A stretch of DNA of 64,000 nt from Actinoplanes utahensis (GCF_016862455.1 NZ_BOMZ01000062.1:54513-118512), one strand, 5' to 3'; positions 1 to 11,333 are shown, counted from the stretch's first letter. Numbers and translations: made by a program. Notes: a model not told the origin generated them from the letters alone.

Positions 1-162
1 CCCGTCGATCAGTGACACGCACGCTCCGCAGGCGCCGACCCCGCACCCGTACCGCGGCCCGGTCAGCCCGAGCTCCTCGCGCAGCACCCACAGCAGCGGG
101 GTGTCGCCGGGCACGTCCACGACCTGCCGCCGCCCGTTGACCTGTAACCGGAACCGGCCCAC
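1..162 (-). CDS. (2Fe-2S)-binding subunit of a molybdenum hydroxylase, 3' end outside window
   Basis: This is the N-terminal end of a small iron-sulfur protein that runs off the window. The visible residues give a ferredoxin-like beta-grasp start followed by the cysteine signature YGCGVGACGAC at about residues 40-50, which ligates the first [2Fe-2S] cluster in CoxS/IorA/XdhC-type subunits. These proteins pass electrons from a molybdopterin subunit in aldehyde, CO or isoquinoline oxidoreductases. The GTG at 162 is preceded by GGAGG five bases upstream. An in-frame ATG at 192 would add ten residues. The gene is divergent from the membrane protein at 228. The partner molybdenum and FAD subunits would lie outside the window, so the substrate cannot be stated. 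Confidence 0.85.
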   Translation of the reverse strand, partial: MGRFRLQVNGRRQVVDVPGDTPLLWVLREELGLTGPRYGCGVGACGACVSLIDG

Positions 163-191
163 GCTGACCTCCAGACATCGACGTACACCCA

Positions 192-220
192 TTGTTCAGT
201 CTGCTGAATATCCGCCATAC
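192..220 (+). promoter_or_regulatory. Promoter of the membrane-protein gene with an inverted repeat in the spacer
   Basis: TTGTTC (192-197) and CATACT (215-220) are separated by 17 bp, a good sigma-70-type spacing. The GTG at 228 follows the -10 box by seven bases, which suggests a leaderless message. The spacer holds TTCAG-TCTG-CTGAA (195-208), a five-base-arm inverted repeat placed where a repressor could block polymerase. It also lies just upstream of the divergent 2Fe-2S gene. Promoter and operator roles are inferred from the sequence only. Confidence 0.45.
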
Positions 221-227
221 TGCCTCC

Positions 228-1256
228 GTGGTCAATGACACGAAGGGGCGCAGCGAACGCGTCCTGCTCTGGTCGGTGCCGGCTGTCGCCCTGCTCACCG
301 GCCTGGTGTGGCTGGCCGGGCAGTCCCTGAGCGACGTCGCCCTGCTGCCCGACCGCGGCGCCGCCTGGTACGAGTGGAAGCTCCCGGAACCCACCGCCTG
401 GACCCGGCTGTCGGCGTGGTTCGGCTACGCCGCCCACCAGATCGTGTCCTGGGCCCTGATCTACTACGCGCAGACCCGCGTGCACCGGTGGAGCCGCGGC
501 CTGAAACGCGTCAACGTGATCGCCATCGCCGCCAACCTCGGGTTCATCGCCCTGCACATGCTCCAGTCGCGGCTGTTCTACGACGGTCTCGCCCAGGACG
601 TGTCGATCTTCAGCTCGCAGGGCTCCGTCGTCCTGCTGCTGGTCGTCGTCCTGATCATGGAGAACCGCAGGCGGGGCCTGGTCGCCGGCCGGCCCGCCCC
701 GATCCCCGCCGTCGTGATCGACTTCGCCCGCCGCTATCACGGCTACCTGTTCTCCTGGGCGATCGTCTACACCTTCTGGTACCACCCGATGGTCACCACC
801 AGCGGCCACCTGATCGGCTTCTTCTACATGTTCCTGCTGCTCCTGCAGAGCTGCCTGATCTTCACCACCGCGCACACCAACCGCTGGTGGACCCTCAGCC
901 TGGAACTGATGGTCGCCGTCCACGGCACCCTGGTCGCGGTGATGAACTCCGGAGCCGACGGCGCCTGGCCGCGCTTCCTGTTCGGCTTCCTCGCCGTCTT
1001 CGTGATCACCCAGATGCACGGGCTGGGCCTGTCCGCCCGGACCCGCCGGCTGCTCCTCGCCGCCTGGCTGGCCGGCGCCGCCGCCGTCTACACCCGCCGC
1101 GACCTGGCCGACCTCCACGAGATCCTGCGCGTCCCGATGGCCGAGTACCTGGTCCTGGCGGTCCTCACCCTGCTGCTCTGGCCGGTGGCGCTGCTCGCCC
1201 GTCGTCTGCAGACCAGGACCACCACCCCCGCGGCCGTACGGGAGGACGCGCGCTGA
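228..1256 (+). CDS. Multi-pass membrane protein, unrecognised
   Basis: About 342 residues with roughly eight to nine hydrophobic segments, starting with a helix at residues 10-30 and ending with one just before an Arg-rich tail. Histidines sit in or near several helices (YHPMV, LHML, TAHTN), which could bind metal or haem, but no family signature is recognised. GTG at 228 is preferred over the TTG at 192, because the latter is the -35 box of a plausible promoter. The gene is divergent from a 2Fe-2S protein. Its last 92 bases overlap, tail to tail, the open frame of the disrupted gene at 1165-2213. Confidence 0.7.
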   Translation: MVNDTKGRSERVLLWSVPAVALLTGLVWLAGQSLSDVALLPDRGAAWYEWKLPEPTAWTRLSAWFGYAAHQIVSWALIYYAQTRVHRWSRGLKRVNVIAIAANLGFIALHMLQSRLFYDGLAQDVSIFSSQGSVVLLLVVVLIMENRRRGLVAGRPAPIPAVVIDFARRYHGYLFSWAIVYTFWYHPMVTTSGHLIGFFYMFLLLLQSCLIFTTAHTNRWWTLSLELMVAVHGTLVAVMNSGADGAWPRFLFGFLAVFVITQMHGLGLSARTRRLLLAAWLAGAAAVYTRRDLADLHEILRVPMAEYLVLAVLTLLLWPVALLARRLQTRTTTPAAVREDAR

Positions 1257-2213
1257 CCGTCACCCCGGCCCGGCCGGCCCCTGGCGGCACGATCCGGAAG
1301 CGCTCCAGGGCCTCCGCCGGGAACGCCCGCGCGATCCGCGCCAGCCCGGTCACCACCGCGGTGGACGGCGCGTCGGTCAGCAGCCGGCCGAGCCCCGGCG
1401 TGCTGACGTGGATCAGGTCGCCGCCGTGCAGCCGCCAGTGGATGATCCCGGCCCGCACCGACGCCTCGACGACCTCCGCCGTGACGAGCGCCTCGCCGAA
1501 CCCCGGGACCTCGGTCTCCGCGATCAGCATCTCCCGCGGATCACCATCGCCCTCCGGCGCGTCGAACGCGACGGCCCGGACCACGAGGTCGTAGTTCCAC
1601 GGCGGCTCCCGCGTCACCGCCGGCATCGGCCCGGACTCCTCCTCGCGCGGCAGCCGGGGCCGCAGCCGCAGATCCGGCAGCGCCACCGGCAGATGCACCA
1701 GGCAGACGGTCCGCATCGTGCCCGTCACCTTCCGCAGCCCGGCGGCGCTGTCGGTCATCGCGAACACGGTGAACGGCATGCCGTCGACCAGCCCCGTGGT
1801 GACACCCGACGGATTGAGCAGGTCCACCTCGGACCCGTAAGCCGACCAGCGCCGCAACGGGTCGGCCCGGAACACCTTGTCCGGAACCCTGTCCCGGACC
1901 GGTGGGCCGGCGCCGTCCGCGGCCGCCGCCCGCTCGGTGACCAGCTCACCGTCCGGTGACCCGACGACCTGCGCGATGGCGGGGCGCGGTACTCCCGGCT
2001 CGCCCATCCGAGGTAGGCGGCCAGCGCGATCCCGCCGACGGCGGCGAGCACCCAGACGGCGCTCCGGTGGCCGCCGGACCACAGCTCGATGCCGACGAGC
2101 ACCAGGGAGATGACCGGGTACCAGAACCAGGCGCGCTGGACCGGCACGTTCTGTTGCGCATGCTCCAGGGTGACCTCACGGCCGCCCTCCGGTGTCCGCC
2201 GGGTGTTCAGCAC
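1165..2213 (-). pseudogene. Two-TM protein with soluble C-terminal domain, apparent frameshift
   Basis: Two reading frames join into one plausible protein. From GTG 2213 the first frame gives a short polar N-terminus and two membrane helices (about residues 28-45 and 50-68), ending near 1987 at EYRAPP. The second frame continues with a roughly 245-residue soluble domain (IAQVVGSPDGELVTE onwards), so a single-base loss near 1985-1990 would explain the break. The last part overlaps the convergent membrane-protein gene by 92 bases, so the original stop may have been lost. The start overlaps the stop of the preceding frame (GTGCTGA), implying coupled translation in the intact ancestor. No family is recognised. 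Sequencing error is possible. Confidence 0.45.
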
Positions 2214-2615
2214 CCGCCGGCCAGGACGTGCACCGGCACCCCGATCACGACGTTGAGCACCGGCCATCAGCGCGCCGGATCGGATGTGCACGCCGACCGA
2301 CTGGTGCTTGCGCCGCCCGTAGCCGCCGCCGATGGCCGTCGCGCTCATGCTGTTCTGGATCACGACCTGGGGTGCCGGCTGCGGCGGATACTGCGGCGGG
2401 TACGGCTGCTGGTACTGCTGTTGCTGGTACTGCTGCGGCGGGTACGGCTGACCCTGCGGCGCCCCGTACTGCGGCGGGTACTGCTGCACCTGGTATCCGG
2501 GCGGCGGCGGGTAGGCGGGCTGGCCCGGCGCGGGCGGGTACCCGGGCTGTGCGGGTGGATATTCGCCGTGCGGCGGGTAGCCACCGAAGGACGGCTGTTC
2601 GGCAGGGTGTGACAC
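2209..2615 (-). pseudogene. Pro/Tyr/Gln-rich protein with one C-terminal TM, apparent frameshift
   Basis: GTG 2615 (GGAG nearby) opens a low-complexity segment of about 85 residues built from YPP, QQY and PPQ repeats, then a conserved-looking stretch GYGRRKHQSVGVHI. In the same frame the sequence then loses sense. Skipping one base near 2262 restores a hydrophobic helix with the run VLNVVIGVPVHVLAG and a stop at 2209-2211 that overlaps the next gene's GTG. Actinomycete proteins with such YPP-rich heads and one or two C-terminal helices are usually small membrane or envelope proteins. The frameshift could be decay or a base-calling error in a C/G run. Confidence 0.45.
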
Positions 2616-2665
2616 GGTGGCGCTCCAGTGGATCTTGAGTTGAAGCAGCAGGCTAGTTGATCTTT

Positions 2666-2677
2666 AAGGTGCCTTAC
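2666..2677. promoter_or_regulatory. 12-bp palindrome upstream of the 2615 gene
   Basis: TAAGG-TG-CCTTA is a palindrome with five-base perfect arms, 50 bases upstream of the GTG at 2615, in a locally A+T-richer patch. It could be a repressor site. Between 2678 and 2927 no convincing gene is visible on either strand. Confidence 0.2.
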
Positions 2678-2927
2678 GGTCGGCCCGACGGACACTTCGC
2701 CTCGGTCGAACAGCCGGGAACCGTGGCCCTACCGGCCGCCTTCCCCGGCGGTGTGCCGGCCGGGGCCCGCGATGTCCGCCGGATCGACGCCGCGCGGGCC
2801 GGCCCGTCCGGCCGCCCCACCGCCACGGCGCCGACTCCATCGACGGTCGCCGCTGGGGCTGGCCCGGCCTCGTCGCGCCCCTCCGGCACCTGACGCTGCG
2901 GCAACGATCCGGCGACCTCCGCCCGGC

Positions 2928-3183
2928 TCACCCGAGCCGCAGTGCGTCGTACCGCTCCGGCGACAGCCGTGACGTGTGACTGTCCCGCGCGTACACCACC
3001 ATCAACGCCGCCACCAGCGCTCCCACCAGGACCGGCGGCACGGTCACGGCGATCGCCAGCCCACGCCGGGCCCGCCCCGCGAGCGCGCCGGAACCCGGTG
3101 GCCGCGCCCGGCGAGGCGCCTCCCGGCACGTCCGGATCGAACCCCTCCCGCGGTACGGCGAACGGGCCGTCCCCCGCCTCCAC
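2928..3183 (-). pseudogene. Small single-TM protein, apparent frameshift
   Basis: One frame starts with a soluble stretch (DGPFAVPREGFDPDVPGGA). The adjacent frame continues as an Arg-rich region, one clear membrane helix (IAVTVPPVLVGALVAALMVV) and a short tail ending at 2928. Joining them needs a one-base shift near 3110-3125. The layout (short cytoplasmic head, one helix, short outer tail) and its place beside a sigma-factor remnant would suit an anti-sigma or accessory membrane protein. That is inference from position only. Confidence 0.3.
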
Positions 3184-3197
3184 CCCTTCAGGACGCG

Positions 3198-3572
3198 ATG
3201 GTCGTGACGTTCAACGCCTGGCAGACCGCCAGCATCCGCCCGCATGCCTATGTGCGGACCGTCGCACGCCGGATGTACTGGCAACACGTCAAGGAGGGCA
3301 ACCGTCGAAGCGAGGCGCTCCAGCGGGCCGCCGTGAGTGACGCTGGCGAGTTGGACGTCTACGACTCCGATGCCCGGCACCTGATCGAGATGCTGCGCAG
3401 GTTGCCACCAGCGCAGAGGGAAGTGATGGCATGGGCCATCGACGGTTTCGCTGCCGATGAAATCGCCGAGCACACCGGTTCCTCTGCCAGCACAGTTCGA
3501 TCGAATCTGCGGCACGCGGGTCAAGCCCCTGGAAGTGGTGTAACAGCTGATCTTTCGAGTCGTGCTGGTTAG
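3198..3572 (+). pseudogene. ECF sigma factor remnant truncated at both ends
   Basis: The translation carries the end of region 2 (HAYVRTVARRMYWQHV) and a clear region 4 helix-turn-helix (LPPAQREVMAWAIDGF, ADEIAEHTG, STVRSNLRHA), so it derives from a sigma-70 family ECF factor of RNA polymerase. The usual first 40 or so residues of region 2 are missing: the in-frame sequence before ATG 3198 has no sigma features. The 3' end is lost exactly where the left terminal repeat of the IS256-like element begins (codon GCG at 3516-3518, repeat at 3527), and the frame then runs through insertion-sequence DNA to 3572. No 3' remnant was found beyond the element. Confidence 0.7.
3527..3544. repeat. Left terminal inverted repeat of IS256-like element
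   Basis: Reads CCCTGGAAGTGGTGTAAC and matches the reverse complement of 4346-4363 at 16 of 18 positions. Confidence 0.75.
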
Positions 3573-4237
3573 AGGTTGTTTGCGGTCTCTAGTTCGGGCA
3601 GGCCGGCCGCCTCGGCGGTGGCTGCGGCAGGTGTCTTGCGGGCGCGTTCGAGGACGTCGAGGGCGAAGTAGCGGCGGCCTTCGGTCCATTCGTCGTGTTG
3701 TTCGGCCAGGACGGCGCCGACGAGGCGGATGACGGCGTCGCGGTCGGGGAAGATCCCGACGACGTCGGTGCGGCGGCGGATCTCCTTGTTCAGCCGCTCG
3801 TTCGGGTTGTTGGACCAGATCTGCCGCCAGATCTGCTGCGGAAAGCCGGTGAAGGCGAGCAGGTCAGCACGGGCGTCGTCGAGGTATGCGGCCACTTTCG
3901 GCAACGATGCGCCGACCGAGTCGAGCAGCTTGTCGAACTGGGCGTGGACCGAGGCCGGGTCGGGCTGGTCGTAGACCGAATGCAGCATGGTCTTGACCGC
4001 CGGCCACGCTGATTTCGGGCAAACCCCCATCAAGTTCGCGGCGAAATGAAGCTGTATCGAAATAAGCCGTGGAGATGAAAAAGATCCATCGTTGGTCTTG
4101 TATGGCAGTAGATGCAGAGGTGCTGGGACCAGACTGTTGATGACAGTGGACAGCAGGTGACGCATCAGATCCGGTGACGCGTCACCGAGGGCTTGGCCGA
4201 GCAGGCCGGCAGGGTCGATGATGTGAGGTGCGGCCAT
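3569..4237 (-). pseudogene. IS256-family (mutator-type) transposase, central catalytic region deleted
   Basis: ATG 4237 follows a good AAAGGGA ribosome site. Residues 1-32 match the normal IS256-type N-terminus (IIDPAGLLGQALG, DLMRHLLSTVINSL). Residues from about 60 on match the C-terminal third (FAANLMGVCPKSAWPAVK, HSVYDQPD, IWSNNPNERLNKEIRRRTD, VGIFP, RLVGAVLAEQHDEW). Between them lie about 25 unrelated residues instead of the usual 170 or more that hold the first catalytic aspartates and the zinc-binding segment. The frame stays open, so a 222-residue product could be made. It should be catalytically dead but might bind transposon ends, which is inference. Confidence 0.8.
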
Positions 4238-4345
4238 CGTGATGATCCCTTTCGAGAGTTCCGTGAGACGTTCGCTCGAAAGATCACGCGATGGCCGCGC
4301 TCTATGCCGGACGGGATGTCCGACGGAGACGATCACGCCAACCGC

Positions 4346-4363
4346 GTTACACCACTATCAGGG
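4346..4363. repeat. Right terminal inverted repeat of IS256-like element
   Basis: Reads GTTACACCACTATCAGGG, the inverted partner of 3527-3544. The bases from 4364 to 4520 beyond it hold no recognisable gene. Confidence 0.75.
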
Positions 4364-4520
4364 ACCCCACTCTCCACACATGTTGGACGGTGTGCAGGTT
4401 GGATGCACATTGCCGCCGTAGAATCGATCTTCGCGCCCGGTCGGAGCTGCCTGCTCGCCATCGACGGCATCTGTCGCAGGGCCGGGAGCATCGGCTATCG
4501 CTGCGCTGACCGGACCCCGG

Positions 4521-5327
4521 TCAGTCACGGCCGAAGTCGGCCGGAACCTTCATCGCTTTCGCTTGGAAAGCGCCGTCCAACACATCGCCATCAATCAGGC
4601 CATCAAGGTCGTCGCCGGCTGGCCACGAATCGGAGTCCTCGCTCTTCAAACTGCGCCCGAGCGTGTCCTCCAGAAGCTCGGCGGCCGCAGTCAACCCGAA
4701 GTAGTGCAGAGCTTCGACTGCGCGCCTGACACGAAAAGGCTCGTTGACCTCCAGGGCGAAGGCCAGGCCTCCACCCATCACGGAACCATGGATGCGCAGC
4801 AAGGAAGCAAGGTGCTGGATGCCGAGCGGAGTGCCTTCGGGGACGTCCCCATCCGCCCCATAGTCACAGGCGTCATTCCAGATCGCGTCGAGGTCATCCA
4901 GAACGCTGACATTGGCAAGTACCTGTGAGAGCGCGGCGATCGTCTGACCTGCCTCGACGGCGCCAGTGTCTTTCGACCGATCCTGGCGCCACCGGTCGGC
5001 GACAGAGCCGAGCGCCTCGAGTGCTGCACCGGCCAGGCCATCCGCCAGCGTCGGCAGCCGAGCATCGAAGGCGGGATCATCCGTGGCCAACGCTTGGAGA
5101 CGCTCGTCGAACTGGTCGCCACCGAGAGCCGTCGCCGCAACGATGGCGGCCGCAGCGACTACTTGATCCGGAAGGAAGTCGTGCCCGACCAGCTCGGGTT
5201 GGTCTTTCACCGACTGGAACAGACGTTCCAACGTTGCGGCACGCCGCTCAGGAATTTTTTCGGCGATTTCCTTCAAGAACCTCAGGGCACCATCACTGGA
5301 GAAGGCGCCAGTTCCGAACGCTGCCAT
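4521..5327 (-). CDS. DUF4259-like protein with DMP19-like C-terminal half
   Basis: 268 residues from ATG 5327, with a near-perfect AAGGAGG ribosome site upstream. The N-terminus (GTGAFSSDGALRFLKEI) has the aromatic/Gly and SDGAL pattern of DUF4259 proteins, an uncharacterised family often met near toxin-immunity genes. It is followed by helical sequence to about residue 130. The C-terminal part, especially the segment around LHYFGLTAAAELLEDTL, resembles the helical DMP19-like fold (DUF4375). No signal peptide or membrane segment is present. It sits alone between an IS remnant and degraded sequence, with somewhat lower G+C than the window average, so horizontal arrival is likely. An immunity-type role is a guess. 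Confidence 0.6.
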   Translation of the reverse strand: MAAFGTGAFSSDGALRFLKEIAEKIPERRAATLERLFQSVKDQPELVGHDFLPDQVVAAAAIVAATALGGDQFDERLQALATDDPAFDARLPTLADGLAGAALEALGSVADRWRQDRSKDTGAVEAGQTIAALSQVLANVSVLDDLDAIWNDACDYGADGDVPEGTPLGIQHLASLLRIHGSVMGGGLAFALEVNEPFRVRRAVEALHYFGLTAAAELLEDTLGRSLKSEDSDSWPAGDDLDGLIDGDVLDGAFQAKAMKVPADFGRD

Positions 5328-5522
5328 GCCGCGCTACCTCCTTCGCAGGACGATCACCGACGTGAACCTACAAGCTCAGACCGATCGGCTGCCGGCCTCC
5401 CCGAATCTGTTTCAGGGACCGTGCCCGCCGTCGAATCCGAAAAGTTGATCTAGACGATCGACACCAGAATCGTCCAGACCTACTTTTCGGAGCACTGGTC
5501 AGCGGTCTGCCGACCGAACTCC

Positions 5523-5780
5523 TCAGCTGGACCGGACAGTCGAGTAGGTGTTGGGCGCCAGGTAAATGTCCCGGAAGACGTCAGGCACCTGGTGTCGGTC
5601 ACCGCGTTCTTCCCGGCAGAGGAGCGGGTTAGCGAGCCGCGTCGGGATCGAGGTCTTCGCCGACTCGGGTCTTCGGGGGATTTCACGGACGTGGAAGCGG
5701 CCCGTGTCGGCGTTGCTGATGTGGTAGCCGTAGCCGTGGAGCAGGAGCCAGCGGCGCAGGCCACGTACTACACCGGCGGC
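5523..5780 (-). pseudogene. Coding-like fragment without start codon
   Basis: An 85-codon open stretch between a TAG (5781-5783) and a TGA (5523-5525) shows actinomycete-like codon use and a sensible protein pattern (LRRWLLLHGYGYHISNADTGR, then VREIPR and DIYLAPNTYSTVRSS). It has no usable ATG or GTG near its beginning. It looks like the C-terminal part of a gene whose front was lost. The family is not recognised. The rest of 5328-5964 shows no other convincing gene. Confidence 0.3.
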
Positions 5781-5964
5781 CTAGACCGACCCGCTCGCCG
5801 GCGAGCCGCTGGTCGGTGAAGTCGGCGAGCCTGCGGCCGACTACTTTCCATCGATATTCGTCTTTCGTTGACTGGCGAACTTTGCCCCCCTTAGGGTCGT
5901 GTCACTTGATTCAACCGCAGCCTGCGGCGTTCCCGAGGTCTCTGAAGGAGAGGATCGCGCGAAA

Positions 5965-6369
5965 ATGAAGACGGTCGTTAAATTCTCAAGCGTAGTGGGA
6001 GTCGCTCTGGCTTTGGGTGCGGCCATGGCCTCGCCCGCATCCGCCGCGTCGGCGCCCTCGGCGGATCCGATCGTGTGCATCGGCGACAGCTTCATGTCCA
6101 ACACGGGCTCCGTTGGCGTCGGTGTCATGCACTTCTGGGACGGCCGGTACGGAGCGGACGGCAGGCAGGCGTACGACGGCGTCCTGTATCCCGGCGAGGG
6201 CACCTGTAGCAAGTGGCGCTGGACCACGGTGCAGGGCATCTACGTCGGATCCGGTTACTGCGTCCAGGCCTGGCACGACGGAACGCGAACGCCGTCTGAC
6301 CTCCCACCGGGCAGCCACCCTATCGGCAAAGGTAAATGGGATGTTAAGGCCTATCGGGGGACCTGTTAA
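5965..6369 (+). CDS. Small secreted Cys-containing protein
   Basis: 134 residues with a classic Sec signal peptide: basic MKTVVK start, hydrophobic core at residues 10-22 and an Ala-rich end near residue 30 (ASPASAASA). The mature part is about 105 residues, rich in Gly, Trp and Tyr, with four cysteines (CIGDS, TCSK, YCVQ and a C-terminal Cys) that could form two disulfides. ATG 5965 is preferred because AAGGAG lies upstream and the signal peptide starts there. An upstream in-frame start at 5899 would put 22 polar residues in front. No enzyme motif is visible. Codon use is less GC-biased than in neighbouring genes, in line with a recent arrival. Confidence 0.65.
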   Translation: MKTVVKFSSVVGVALALGAAMASPASAASAPSADPIVCIGDSFMSNTGSVGVGVMHFWDGRYGADGRQAYDGVLYPGEGTCSKWRWTTVQGIYVGSGYCVQAWHDGTRTPSDLPPGSHPIGKGKWDVKAYRGTC

Positions 6370-6479
6370 TCGGCCCCGGTCGCTCTCGTCTCGCTCCGTG
6401 CCTGATTCCTGCACCGCCGTGGCGTCTTAGGGGGTTTCCGGTGAGAACGTGTCACTAGCCGCAAACGGCGTTGATCATT

Positions 6480-6506
6480 GAGGAGGGCTGCCGAGCAGCC
6501 CTCCTC
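6480..6506. terminator. Strong hairpin downstream of the secreted-protein gene
   Basis: An 11-bp perfect stem (GAGGAGGGCTG / CAGCCCTCCTC) closes a five-base loop. It lies about 110 bases after the stop at 6369. There is no strong U tract, as is usual for actinomycete terminators. Confidence 0.6.
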
Positions 6507-6723
6507 AGGTGTTTCAGTCGAGTTCGGCGTGCTCGCCGGTGGCCGCGGCGGCGGGCGCAGGTAGTGCGCGAGCCCGCCGGCAAGCGGCCCGGGCCCGGGC
6601 ACCGTCGGCCTGCTGCTCTACAGCCTCCACTACCGCGATCAGCCAATCGGCTTCTGATTTTGACCTCGCCGCCGGACATTTACCCGGCGCACCGGTGGTC
6701 AGTTTGCTGGCGCTCAACAGGCG

Positions 6724-6852
6724 GACCGGTAGACGGGCCGTGACCTCGAACCCGCCGTCCGGCAGCGGCCCGGCCGACGGCACCCCGCCGGCCGGCCCGA
6801 TCCGCCCCCGCAGTCCGGTGAGGCCCCGGCCGCCGCCCACCGTCCGGACCAC
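6724..6852 (-). pseudogene. Histidine-kinase C-terminal remnant
   Basis: The translation contains GRGLTGLRGRIG and PLPDGGFEVTARLPV, the G2-box and final strand of NarL-type sensor kinases (compare GYGLLGLHERV and EGGFRVAARLPV in the kinase at 61149-62357). No dimerisation helix, H box, N box or G1 box is present around it, so this is a fragment. The surrounding 6507-6961 holds nothing else convincing. Confidence 0.5.
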
Positions 6853-6961
6853 CGCGCCCCGGCCGGGCGGCTCGGGACCGCACGGATCCCGGTGGAGAGT
6901 CCCCGCCCGTTCACCCTCGTCACCGCACCGCCCCCGCCGCTTCCTAGACTGACGGCCGATC

Positions 6962-7405
6962 ATGGACGATCCACTGCTGCACGCGTCCGGCTGCCGCCAC
7001 GGGCGCCCCGAGGACCGGCGCCGGCTCGACGTCATGCCGGATTACGGGGCGTTTCCGGTCTGGGGCTGGTTCACCCTGCCGGCGCGCGGCGATCAGCCGG
7101 CCCGCGAGGTGCACGGCAACCTGCCGGCCAGAGCGCTCGGGCTGAGCACGGATCTCGGCGCCGCGTTGCAGGACTGGGCCGACTGGCACGACCGGCACCA
7201 GCGCGGCCCCGACTTCGCCTCCCTGCACGACGACCGTCCCGATCCGACCAGGGACGAGCGGCGGCGGTGGTTCGAGCAGGGCCGGAGCCTGGCGGACCGG
7301 CTGGCGGCCGAGACCGGCATGCCGGTCGTCTACCTGTGGCCGTCGCAGGGCCGCGACCCGTCCTGCCCGGTCTGCGGGGAGCGCCGCCGGATCACCCCGC
7401 CCTGA
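6962..7405 (+). CDS. Hypothetical protein with C-terminal CxxC
   Basis: 147 residues from ATG 6962. The protein is soluble, acidic to neutral, with a Trp/Pro-rich start (YGAFPVWGWF) and a helical middle (LGAALQDWADWHDRH, RRRWFEQGRSLADRLAAE). It ends in YLWPSQGRDPSCPVCGERR, a single CPVC pair too small for a zinc ribbon alone. No family is recognised. It is convergent with the next gene, with 24 bases between their stops. Confidence 0.6.
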   Translation: MDDPLLHASGCRHGRPEDRRRLDVMPDYGAFPVWGWFTLPARGDQPAREVHGNLPARALGLSTDLGAALQDWADWHDRHQRGPDFASLHDDRPDPTRDERRRWFEQGRSLADRLAAETGMPVVYLWPSQGRDPSCPVCGERRRITPP

Positions 7406-7429
7406 CCGGCGCGATCCACCGGCGGCCGG

Positions 7430-7894
7430 TCAGGCGTTGACGCCCAGCACCTTGAGCAGGTCGAGAAGCGTGTCCTCGGCGAACGCGCCGGTGGCGGTGA
7501 GCGCCGCCGCCACCGCCGCCGGGTCCACGGTGTGACCGGCTTCCGCCGCCCACGCCACGGCCTGGGCGACGATCTCCTCCGCCGACTGCTCCAGCGGCGG
7601 CGCGTTGAACTCCGCCGCGACGTCCGGGTGCAGATAGGTGTGCCAGCGGGCCCCGTGCGGGCCGGCGGCCCGCACGTCCGCGAGGTCGCTGTCGAGGACG
7701 TAGGCGCGCAGCGCCGGAGCTCCGGTGGCCGCCACCACCTCGTCCAGGCTTCCCGGCAGTTCGCCGTCGAGCCGGGCGCACCGCCACCCACCGGCGAAGG
7801 CCAGTTCGTCGAGCACGCCGACCCCGCCGACCAGGGCCGACCCGGCCAGCGGCCGATCCGTCCGCGCCACCACGATCATGCCCGAATATCCCAC
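7430..7894 (-). CDS. Hypothetical soluble protein
   Basis: About 154 residues. GTG 7894 is chosen because GGGGAG lies six bases upstream. ATG 7879 five codons later is the alternative, and a longer open frame to 8200 is Pro/Arg-rich and not protein-like. The sequence has alternating strands and helices (YSGMIVVARTDRPLAG, LDELAFAGGWRCARLDG, LRAYVLDSDLADV) and a helical acidic tail with a repeated-Ala pattern (VAWAAEAGHTVDPAAVAAAL). No membrane segment or catalytic motif was seen, and the family is not recognised. Confidence 0.6.
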   Translation of the reverse strand: MGYSGMIVVARTDRPLAGSALVGGVGVLDELAFAGGWRCARLDGELPGSLDEVVAATGAPALRAYVLDSDLADVRAAGPHGARWHTYLHPDVAAEFNAPPLEQSAEEIVAQAVAWAAEAGHTVDPAAVAAALTATGAFAEDTLLDLLKVLGVNA

Positions 7895-8187
7895 CGTGTC
7901 TCCCCACGCGTCGTCGATGGAGGCACTGTAGGCGGGCGCCGTCGGCCGGCGGTGGGCATGGGTGTGCGGCAGCTGGTCGCGATGCGGCTCTACCCGGCAA
8001 CACGGCGGCGGACACCGTGGCGGCGGTTGCCGTGGCCGTGGCCGGCCCGGGAGATGCCGTTCCTCCCCGTCGAGCGGGAGCGGGAGCGGGACCGGGAGCG
8101 CGGCCGGATCGGGGCGTGGCCGCTCGCGTACCGCCGGATCGGGGAACCCGCCCGTCCCGACCACGACGGCCCCGGCACAATGGGCCG

Positions 8188-11325
<3,138 letters not shown>

Positions 11326-11333
11326 CGCGACCG

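Larger units (their letters stand above)
3527..4363 (-). mobile_element. Internally deleted IS256-family element
   Basis: The element is bounded by an 18-bp inverted repeat (CCCTGnnAGTGGTGTAAC, two mismatches) at 3527-3544 and 4346-4363. It holds one transposase frame that lost its middle third. Total length is about 837 bp, against roughly 1.3-1.5 kb for intact IS256 relatives. No target duplication is seen on comparing the eight bases on either side, so one flank has probably been rearranged since insertion. With both ends kept it could in principle be mobilised by a full-length relative elsewhere in the genome. Its left end cuts the sigma-factor remnant. Confidence 0.75.

Noticed and set aside
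2663..2672. Shared 11-mer TCTTTAAGGTG at about 2663 and 31460 as a common operator
   Set aside because: Only two occurrences were noticed, in unrelated settings, and only one lies in a palindrome; chance cannot be excluded.
4364..4520. The missing 3' end of the sigma-factor gene beyond the IS element
   Set aside because: None of the three plus-strand frames continues region 4 sequence after the right terminal repeat.
7895..8187. T-box riboswitch upstream of ileS
   Set aside because: Actinomycete ileS genes often have one, but no GGTGGnACCGCG-like T-box core or specifier stem was found here; the start looks leaderless.
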